From contig JADKAO010000001.1 in assembly GCA_016715285.1 (NCBI GenBank), positions 310,001 through 374,000 of the forward strand: 64,000 nucleotides of DNA, read 5' to 3'. Position 1 is the stretch's first letter; each line of letters opens with the position of its first letter. Position numbers and translations under genes: made by a program. The notes beneath the pieces were generated by a model. The model was given only the letters and a program-made list of their open reading frames with translations. It was not told the DNA's origin and ran no database searches. The DNA comes from Actinomycetales bacterium (lineage in GTDB: Bacteria; Actinomycetota; Actinomycetes; Actinomycetales; Dermatophilaceae). Positions 55,198 to 64,000 of the stretch are shown here, piece after piece.

Positions 55198-55993
55198 GGC
55201 CGCCAGCGCTAAAATCGGCAGCGTCGCCGGGCCCCCGGACACGGTCGAGGAACTCCTCCGGGCGCGGCTCAGTCTGGCGTTGGGCGGATGGCGGGGTGCG
55301 GTCGAATCAGCCGTGCCGACGATCGTGTTCGTGGTGGTGTGGAATCTCACCGCCGCCGTCACCACAGCGGCCAGCGCGGCCGTCGCAGCGGCAGTCGTCG
55401 TGGCCGCGGTGCGACTGCTTCAGCGGCAGACGTTGCGGTATGTCGGCGTGTCGGTGGCCGCCGTGCTCATTGCTGCCTTCTTTGCCACCCGATCAGGCAA
55501 GGCCGAGGATGCCTTCCTGCCTGGGATGATCCAAACTGGCGCCAACCTGCTGCTCTTCCTCATCAGCAACCTCGTGCGCTGGCCGCTCTTTGGCTTCCTC
55601 ATCGTGGCCGGTGATCCAGAGTTGACCCAGGCTGCGGCTGCCGTCCGCTCATCGACATCGAAAGCCACGCGGGCTGCGCGCGCGAGCCTTACCGAGGAAC
55701 AACGCGAGGCCCTCGAAGAGGAGGACCTCGCCCGGGCGCGTGACATGAACTCCGCGATGACGGCCTGGCGACGTCACGACGGGATCGTGCGAGTCGCGAC
55801 GCGGCTCGGCTGGGTCATGGTGGGGCTGGCCGTGGTGCGCCTGTCCATCCAGATCCCGCTCTACCTCAACGGTGAGGTCGCCGCGCTGGGGATCGCGAAA
55901 CTCGTGCTCGGCTGGCCGGCATACCTCGTGGCTGTCGGTGTGGGCGCGCTTCTCCTCTTGCGCGGCCGCACTCCGCTCGATTCAGCGAACTAG
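55190..55993 (+). CDS. DUF3159 membrane protein
   Basis: A 267-residue integral membrane protein with about six helices, matching Rv2693c (DUF3159): VPTIVFVVVWNLT near the N-terminus, FLPGMIQTGANLLLFLISNLVRWPLFGFL in the middle. A charged soluble loop separates helices 4 and 5. Ends the suhB-downstream operon. Function unknown. Confidence 0.9.
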   Translation: MAEAASAKIGSVAGPPDTVEELLRARLSLALGGWRGAVESAVPTIVFVVVWNLTAAVTTAASAAVAAAVVVAAVRLLQRQTLRYVGVSVAAVLIAAFFATRSGKAEDAFLPGMIQTGANLLLFLISNLVRWPLFGFLIVAGDPELTQAAAAVRSSTSKATRAARASLTEEQREALEEEDLARARDMNSAMTAWRRHDGIVRVATRLGWVMVGLAVVRLSIQIPLYLNGEVAALGIAKLVLGWPAYLVAVGVGALLLLRGRTPLDSAN

Positions 55994-56031
55994 CCTGCGC
56001 TGCAGCTCATTTAGTAGCTGATTGGCGCTGG

Positions 56032-56715
56032 TCAGTCGTCGGCGAGGCGAGGCTTGTGCCCCGGTGACAGCATGTTCTCGAGATCATCGGTGACCTCGTC
56101 GGGTGCAATGAAGAGCAGCTCGTCGTGGGCTTCCATGAGGTCGTCATGGGCTGGCGCGATGGGCCGGTCTGCGCGGATGATCCCCACGAGCACGGTGTCG
56201 TTCGGCCAGGCCGCATCGCCGACCCGAGTCCCGGCATACGGGCTGTCGGGAGGCAACGTCATCTCGACCATGGAGGTCTTGGACTGACGGAACTGGAAGA
56301 TGCGTACGAGGTCACCGACGGTGACGGCCTCTTCGACGAGCGCGGTCATGAGGCGCGGAGTTGAGACAGCGACGTCGACCCCCCATGACTCGTCGAACAT
56401 CCACTCGTTGCGGGGGTTGTTGACCCGCGCCACCGTGCGTGGGACCCCGAACTCGGTCTTCGCGAGAAGCGACACCACGAGATTGGCCTTGTCATCACCC
56501 GTCGCCGCGACGACGACATCGCAGCGCTCCAGTTGGGCTTCTTCGAGCGTTGCGAGCTCGCAGGCGTCGGCGAGTAGCCACGACGCATCGGGCACTCGAG
56601 CCGCGATGACGTCGTCCACGGAGCGGTCAACGAGCAGGACATCGTGACCGTTATGAGTGAGTTCGCGGGCAATGGAGCGGCCGACGCTGCCGGCACCGGC
56701 AATCACGACGCGCAT
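56032..56715 (-). CDS. TrkA-family potassium uptake regulator (CeoC-like)
   Basis: A 227-residue protein with an NAD-binding RCK-N domain (MRVVIAGAGSVGRSIA), the regulatory aspartate-containing segment, and an RCK-C domain. It regulates a Trk/Ktr potassium channel that is not encoded here. The start ATG 56715 has GGGGAGA upstream. With the next gene it forms the ceoB-ceoC pair. Confidence 0.93.
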   Translation of the reverse strand: MRVVIAGAGSVGRSIARELTHNGHDVLLVDRSVDDVIAARVPDASWLLADACELATLEEAQLERCDVVVAATGDDKANLVVSLLAKTEFGVPRTVARVNNPRNEWMFDESWGVDVAVSTPRLMTALVEEAVTVGDLVRIFQFRQSKTSMVEMTLPPDSPYAGTRVGDAAWPNDTVLVGIIRADRPIAPAHDDLMEAHDELLFIAPDEVTDDLENMLSPGHKPRLADD

Positions 56716-56747
56716 GGAATCTCCCCGTACAAGGTGGTCACCTGAGT

Positions 56748-57410
56748 TCACTCATGAGGTGGCGCGGCGGCAAAGACGCGCTCAAGGTGGTCGAGGTCGG
56801 TCGAAGCAGCGACGACGTGGAGCAAGTCGCCGTCCTGCAGAACCGTGGTCGGGCCCGGGACCATGCCGTCACCGAGCCGGGTCAACATCGCGACCCGCGT
56901 GTTCGCGAGGGCTTCGAGGTGCGGGATGGACAGGCCGATCCACTCGCGCGCGTAGGGCACTTCCGCGAGGGCGACCTTGCCGCTGGGGTCGGTGTATGCC
57001 GGGAGCGCGCCGTGGGGGACGAGCCGCTGGATGATCTGTTCGGCCGTCCACCGCACCGTCGCCACGGTGGGGATGCCGAGCCGCTGGTAGACCATGGCGC
57101 GCCGGGGGTCGTAGATGCGGGCTGCTACGCGCTCGACGCCAAAGGTCTCGCGTGCCACTCGGGCGGCAAGGATATTGGAGTTGTCGCCGCTGGAGACGGC
57201 AGCGAAGGCATCGGCCTCGCGGATTCCGGCATCAAGGAGGACGGCACGGTCAAAACCCATGCCAGTCACCGTCTTTCCGTCAAAGTCGCTCCCCAACCGC
57301 CGGAAGGACGTGGCGTCCACGTCGATGACGGCGACGTTGTGGCCACTCGTCGCGAGCGTGCGGGCAAGGGTGGCGCCGACTCGACCGCACCCCATGATGA
57401 CGAAATGCAC
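56748..57410 (-). CDS. TrkA-family potassium uptake regulator (CeoB-like)
   Basis: A 220-residue paralogue: RCK-N (VHFVIMGCGRVGATLA), VIDVDATSFRRL, and an RCK-C domain ending in DLDHLERVFAA. The GTG 57410 begins at the conserved motif. It lies 32 bases upstream of the second TrkA gene, one operon. The two probably act together on one channel. Confidence 0.93.
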   Translation of the reverse strand: MHFVIMGCGRVGATLARTLATSGHNVAVIDVDATSFRRLGSDFDGKTVTGMGFDRAVLLDAGIREADAFAAVSSGDNSNILAARVARETFGVERVAARIYDPRRAMVYQRLGIPTVATVRWTAEQIIQRLVPHGALPAYTDPSGKVALAEVPYAREWIGLSIPHLEALANTRVAMLTRLGDGMVPGPTTVLQDGDLLHVVAASTDLDHLERVFAAAPPHE

Positions 57411-57534
57411 GCTTCCGACGCTACACGCGTCAGCGGGCACGTGCGAACGGGTGAATCACCTCCGGATCACGGCCTACGATGCAAGGCGTGGCAGGTTCAG
57501 GGCTAGTCGACTCACGACACATCGTCGGCGCCAG

Positions 57535-58872
57535 GTGAGCCCCCGCAGAGCGGGTTCCACACGCGGTCGGGGGCAGCGGCAATCTCACGACGGTCGCGGC
57601 AACATCGGCCGCCGAGGCGCGCAGGAGCGAGCGGACTCGCTGGTGGGCACGGACCTCGAACTCACCATCGGCCCGCCCGCTCACGGTGGTTTTTGCGTCT
57701 CGCGCCACGAGGGACGGGTCGTGTTTGTGCGGCATACGTTGCCTGGCGAGAGGGTGATCGCTCGCGTCACCGAGGGAGGGGAGTCGTCTCGCTTCCTCCG
57801 GGCGGATGCCGTGGCGGTGCTCGATGCGTCACCAGACCGTGTCGAGCCGGTATGCCGTCACGCGGGCCCGCCTCGCACTGACGGCTCGGGCGGGTGCGGC
57901 GGATGCGACTGGCAACATGCCTCGCTCCCAGCGCAGCGTCGCCTGGCCGCCGCTGTCGTGGCCGAGCAGTTCCAGCGTTTGGCTGGCCTCGAGGTCCCCG
58001 TGGTGGTCCAACCGGTGCCGGGTGATGTTGCTGGCTTCGAATGGCGCACACGGGTGGAGTTCGCGGTCTCGCCCAGTGGTCGAGCGGGCCTGCGTCCGGC
58101 GCGCTCACACGACCTGATTCCACTGGAGGAATGCCCCATATCGCACCCGCGCGTGCTTGAAAGTCTCGTGCTGCAAGCAGATTGGCGGGACAGTCGAGCT
58201 GTCGACGTGATTGCTCCGAGCGACGGCGAGACGGTTGTCGTCCCCATCCCGCGTCGGCGCGCAGAGCAACCGCGCACGGTGCCCATCGTGCGGGAAAAGG
58301 TCACCACCCCAGCGGGAGAGTGGTCGTATGCGGTGTCCGCCCGCGGCTTCTGGCAAGTGCACCCCGGGGCCGCCGCCACCTTCGTGACGCGCGTTATGGA
58401 GGTCTTGGCACCAAGGCACGGAGATCGGGTCCTTGACTTGTATGCCGGTGTCGGCCTCTTCGCGCTGCCCCTAGCCGAAGCCGTGGGCGAGACCGGATCG
58501 GTGATCGCGGTCGAGGGTGACGCGATCGCGTGCAAGCAGGCCCGCGTCAACGGTGCGAGTCAGCCGCAGATCACCGTGATCGAGGGTCGCGTCGAAACCG
58601 AGCTCGCGTCGTTGGGCTCACAGTTGGGCTCACAGCCGGTCGATCTCGTCGTGCTCGATCCGCCTCGCTCAGGGGCCGGTCGTGACGTCATGGCTGCCCT
58701 CTGCGCCCGCGGTCCACGGGTGATCGCGTACGTCGCGTGTGACCCGGCCGCGGTGGCGAGGGACACGGCATACGCGATGGAGCACGGGTATCGGCTCGCG
58801 GAGCTCACGGCATACGACGCGTTCCCGATGACGCACCACGTGGAGTGCATCGCGGTCCTCGTGCCCGCGTAA
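57535..58872 (+). CDS. TRAM-domain class I SAM-dependent RNA methyltransferase
   Basis: A 445-residue RNA methyltransferase of the TrmA/RlmD class (Rv2689c). After an Arg/Gly-rich tail comes a TRAM domain (DLELTIGPPAHGGFCVSRHEGRVVFVRH), a Cys-rich [4Fe-4S]-type stretch (CRHAG...CGGCDWQH with a later Cys), then the SAM domain with VLDLYAGVGLFALPLAE, DPPRSGAGR and VACDPA with the catalytic cysteine. GTG 57643 is a shorter alternative start. The target base is unknown. Confidence 0.9.
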   Translation: MSPRRAGSTRGRGQRQSHDGRGNIGRRGAQERADSLVGTDLELTIGPPAHGGFCVSRHEGRVVFVRHTLPGERVIARVTEGGESSRFLRADAVAVLDASPDRVEPVCRHAGPPRTDGSGGCGGCDWQHASLPAQRRLAAAVVAEQFQRLAGLEVPVVVQPVPGDVAGFEWRTRVEFAVSPSGRAGLRPARSHDLIPLEECPISHPRVLESLVLQADWRDSRAVDVIAPSDGETVVVPIPRRRAEQPRTVPIVREKVTTPAGEWSYAVSARGFWQVHPGAAATFVTRVMEVLAPRHGDRVLDLYAGVGLFALPLAEAVGETGSVIAVEGDAIACKQARVNGASQPQITVIEGRVETELASLGSQLGSQPVDLVVLDPPRSGAGRDVMAALCARGPRVIAYVACDPAAVARDTAYAMEHGYRLAELTAYDAFPMTHHVECIAVLVPA

Positions 58873-58988
58873 GCCGCGCCCGCTGTGCGCGTTGTCGCGG
58901 AGTTCACGCGAACTCCAGACGCGTCACCCGGGGTGCCCACTGACGCTGAGGCGCCGATGCTGGCAGGATCGGTGCAGACGTGCTAATT

Positions 58989-59006
58989 TATCTTGACGTC
59001 AAGATA
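58989..59006 (+). promoter_or_regulatory. Perfect 18-bp palindrome in the acnA promoter region
   Basis: TATCTTGACGTCAAGATA is a perfect palindrome 21 bases upstream of the acnA start codon, overlapping the likely promoter or leader. Symmetry and length suit a MarR- or TetR-type dimer. A MarR-family regulator, TamR, is known to control aconitase in Streptomyces; I cannot confirm this is its site. Confidence 0.65.
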
Positions 59007-59026
59007 TCTTCGAGGAAGGAGCCGAC

Positions 59027-61726
<2,700 letters not shown>

Positions 61727-61753
61727 GTCTGGCGTTCGCCGTCGCGCACTGTC

Positions 61754-61785
61754 AGTGGGCCGTCCCCGTTTGGGGGCGGCCCACT
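61754..61785 (+). terminator. Hairpin terminator of acnA
   Basis: A 14-bp stem with one G-U-type position (AGTGGGCCGTCCCC / GGGGGCGGCCCACT) and a four-base GTTT loop begins 27 bases after the acnA stop. There is no strong U-tract, common for GC-rich actinobacterial terminators. Confidence 0.7.
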
Positions 61786-61837
61786 CCCATGCCAGGGGTA
61801 TGCCTGGCTGTCAGAGGTGCGGGGCAGACTTGGTCTC

Positions 61838-62206
61838 GTGAACACGCATGTGCCGCCCGGATGGCCACCCGGCATACCTCCAGCGCACACTCCCGGCTGG
61901 GAGGATCGTGCGGTCGCGTGGTTGCTCGACCAATGCCCGCCAGACTATCGCCGGTATGCCGGGTGGAAGGCTCACCCGGTCGCGCTCGCCTGGCTAGCGC
62001 AACGGCATGTCGCAGGGCAGGTGCAGGCGATGCGGCAGGCCTATCGCGAGGCCCGGGTCGAGCTCGGGCCGACGGTCACCCCGGAGGCACTCGCGCAGAT
62101 CATGACCGCTCTGGAAGCCGAGGGTTTGCGTCTCGTTGCCGCGGACCGGGCTGCTGGCCTGATCCACGACGCGTTGCGCGGGCGCCGGTTCATCCCGCGG
62201 TTGTGA
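61838..62206 (+). CDS. Conserved hypothetical protein
   Basis: A 122-residue protein with a Pro-rich N-terminus (VPPGWPPGIPPAHTPGW) and a helical body ending in ALRGRRFIPRL. GTG 61838. No cysteine pairs or membrane helix. I do not recognise the family; it precedes dxs by 57 bases and may be transcribed with it. Confidence 0.7.
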   Translation: MNTHVPPGWPPGIPPAHTPGWEDRAVAWLLDQCPPDYRRYAGWKAHPVALAWLAQRHVAGQVQAMRQAYREARVELGPTVTPEALAQIMTALEAEGLRLVAADRAAGLIHDALRGRRFIPRL

Positions 62207-62263
62207 TTGGCGAGGTGATCTAGACTCGGTAGGTACCGGTTCATGTGGAAGGACACTCAGTCA

Positions 62264-64000
62264 GTGGCACTGCTCGATTCCATCCACGGGCCCGCGGATG
62301 TCAAGCTCGTCAGCCCGAGCGACCTACCCAAGTTGGCGCAGGAGATCCGAGACTTCCTCGTCGAGTCCGTGTCGCGCTCTGGCGGACACCTCGGCCCCAA
62401 CCTGGGCGTTGTCGAGCTCACCATCGCGCTGCACCGGGTCTTTGACTCGCCTCAAGACACCATCGTCTTTGACACCGGCCACCAGTCCTACGTCCACAAG
62501 ATCCTCACGGGGCGACAGGATTTCGCCAAGCTGCGCTCCCGAGGCGGCCTGTCCGGGTATCCCAGCCGTTCCGAATCTGAGCACGATGTCGTCGAGAACT
62601 CGCACGCGTCGACCGCCCTCTCCTGGGCGGACGGCATCGCCAAGGCGCGGCGGCTGCGCGGGGAGACGGACCGGCATACTGTCGCGGTAGTCGGCGATGG
62701 CGCACTTACCGGAGGGATGGCGTGGGAGGCGATCAACAATATCGCCGCCGACAAAGATCTCCCGCTGGTCATCGTCGTCAATGACAACGCGCGGTCCTAC
62801 GCACCGACCAAGGGTGGCCTGGCCGATCACCTCGCGACCCTGCGCACCACTCGTGGCTACGAAAACGTCCTCGACTGGGGCCGCAACGCCCTGAGTCGCA
62901 CGCCGCTCATCGGTGGCGCGGTCTATGGCGCGGTGCACGGGATGAAGAAGGGCATCAAAGACATGGTCGCCCCCCAGGGCTTGTTCGAGGACCTGGGGCT
63001 TAAGTACGTCGGGCCGGTGGACGGGCATGACGTCGAAGCGGTCGAGTCAGCGCTGCGCAAGGCCCGCTCCTTCGGCGGACCGGTGCTCGTCCATGTGATG
63101 ACGCACAAGGGAAAGGGTTATCGGCACGCTCGTGCAAACGAGGCCGACCGTTTCCACGCGGTCGACAAGATCAACCCGGAGACGGGGCTGCCCCTGCAGG
63201 TCAAGGGCCGGATCTGGACGGACGAGTTCGCTGACGAGATTGTCGAGATCGGTCACGATCGTCCCGAGGTGGTCGCTGTCACCGCCGCCATGCTCATCCC
63301 GGTCGGTTTGGAAGGTTTCGCAGCGCGCTTCCCTGACCGCGTTTTCGACGTCGGGATCGCCGAGCAGCATGCGCTCACCATGGCCGCGGGACTCTCGTAT
63401 GCCGGGTTGCACCCAGTGGTGTGTATCTATGCCACCTTCCTTAACCGGGCCTTCGACCAGCTGCTCATGGACTGTGCGCTGCACCGTGCAGGCGTGACGG
63501 TCGTCCTAGACCGAGCGGGCGTGACCGGGACCGACGGCGGCTCGCACAACGGCATGTGGGACCTCACCATCACAGGCATCATGCCGGGCGTGAGAGTGAC
63601 GGCACCCCGCGACGCCGTGCAACTTCGTCGGGCCCTTCGAGAGGCGGTCGCGATCAATGACGGGCCGACTGTGCTGCGTTTCTCCAAGCAAAACCCGCCA
63701 CCGACGCTGCCCGCAACTCGGGTCAGTGGATCGGTGGATATCCTGGCCGAGCCGTCGGGCGGCGACGTCGACCTGCTCCTCGTGGGCATTGGCGAAATGG
63801 CTGCGATCGCCGTCGAGGTGGCGGGGTTGCTGACCGCTGAGGGACGGTCGGTGCGAGTGATCGACCCGCGCTGGTCGGTACCCGTCAGTCCGGACGTCGT
63901 GCAGTCGGCTGCGGCCGCAGGTGCGGTGGCCGTCATCGAAGACGGCATTGTCGTGGGCGGGGTCGGGTCCCAGATTGCGTATGCCGTCCGCGAGGCCGGA
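62264..64000 (+). CDS. dxs: 1-deoxy-D-xylulose-5-phosphate synthase (3' end outside window)
   Basis: First enzyme of the MEP isoprenoid pathway, joining pyruvate and glyceraldehyde 3-phosphate with thiamine diphosphate. 579 codons are present. Features include SRSGGHLGPNLGVVELTIALH, DTGHQSYVHKILTGR, the ThDP motif GDGALTGGMAWEAINN and the DVGIAEQHALTMAAGL start of the central domain. It is cut by the window edge; some 50-70 residues are missing. GTG 62264 with GGAAGGA ten bases upstream was chosen; ATG 62243 is in frame. Confidence 0.96.
   Translation, partial: MALLDSIHGPADVKLVSPSDLPKLAQEIRDFLVESVSRSGGHLGPNLGVVELTIALHRVFDSPQDTIVFDTGHQSYVHKILTGRQDFAKLRSRGGLSGYPSRSESEHDVVENSHASTALSWADGIAKARRLRGETDRHTVAVVGDGALTGGMAWEAINNIAADKDLPLVIVVNDNARSYAPTKGGLADHLATLRTTRGYENVLDWGRNALSRTPLIGGAVYGAVHGMKKGIKDMVAPQGLFEDLGLKYVGPVDGHDVEAVESALRKARSFGGPVLVHVMTHKGKGYRHARANEADRFHAVDKINPETGLPLQVKGRIWTDEFADEIVEIGHDRPEVVAVTAAMLIPVGLEGFAARFPDRVFDVGIAEQHALTMAAGLSYAGLHPVVCIYATFLNRAFDQLLMDCALHRAGVTVVLDRAGVTGTDGGSHNGMWDLTITGIMPGVRVTAPRDAVQLRRALREAVAINDGPTVLRFSKQNPPPTLPATRVSGSVDILAEPSGGDVDLLLVGIGEMAAIAVEVAGLLTAEGRSVRVIDPRWSVPVSPDVVQSAAAAGAVAVIEDGIVVGGVGSQIAYAVREAG

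Overview
The window is 64 kb of a high-GC (roughly two-thirds G+C by eye) actinobacterial chromosome. GTG starts are common, genes often overlap by 1-4 bases, and the gene set is typical of Actinobacteria (QcrC/CtaE, PknL plus an Rv2175c-like protein, class II DAHP synthase, DUF3040, DUF4193, DUF3710, SepH, DnaE2, Dxs). The protein style fits Micrococcales, probably the Intrasporangiaceae/Dermatophilaceae; that placement is inference. I see no insertion sequence, prophage, CRISPR array, rRNA or tRNA. The content is mostly core chromosome.

Region 1 (1-22.2 kb) follows the order remembered for Mycobacterium tuberculosis Rv2172c-Rv2194: qcrC, ctaE, trpD, a DnaQ/GIY-YIG nuclease, a START-like protein, plsC, aroG, pknL, an Rv2175c-like DNA-binding protein, idsA and metF. 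Inserted among them are a glucokinase, a two-component pair, tpx, a DUF1028 protein, a threonine aldolase and an EamA exporter. Region 2 (22.2-33.6 kb) holds small membrane genes, a YbaK-type editing protein, and a damage-tolerance operon (DUF6504, SAV_6107-type HEPN protein, dnaE2) behind a candidate promoter and LexA box; dnaE2 carries a frameshift. A methyltransferase, Pol IV (dinB), DUF3040, DUF456 and DUF7455 genes follow. Region 3 (33.9-44.3 kb) has the topoisomerase IV genes parE and parC converging on a LacI-controlled alpha-glucoside-type ABC importer and a sucrase/ferredoxin-like gene. Region 4 (44.4-52 kb) carries a nitroreductase, a SnoaL-like protein, a GNAT/acyl-CoA synthetase fusion, DUF5998, a phosphodiesterase, tdk and sepH. 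Region 5 (52-64 kb) follows M. tuberculosis Rv2682c-Rv2701c: an inositol monophosphatase, DUF4193, dut, DUF3710, an OB-fold protein, DUF3159, two TrkA proteins, a TRAM RNA methyltransferase, then acnA and the start of dxs.

The most striking signal is not a gene. The octamer GTATGCCG (reverse CGGCATAC) occurs about 85 times by hand count, against two or three expected from base composition. It sits in both orientations, in most genes and in at least one clearly intergenic stretch. Other points of interest are the frameshifted, apparently SOS-controlled dnaE2, a perfect 18-bp palindrome in the acnA promoter region, a 25-bp perfect inverted repeat between two genes, and LacI and CRP-like sites in front of the sugar importer.
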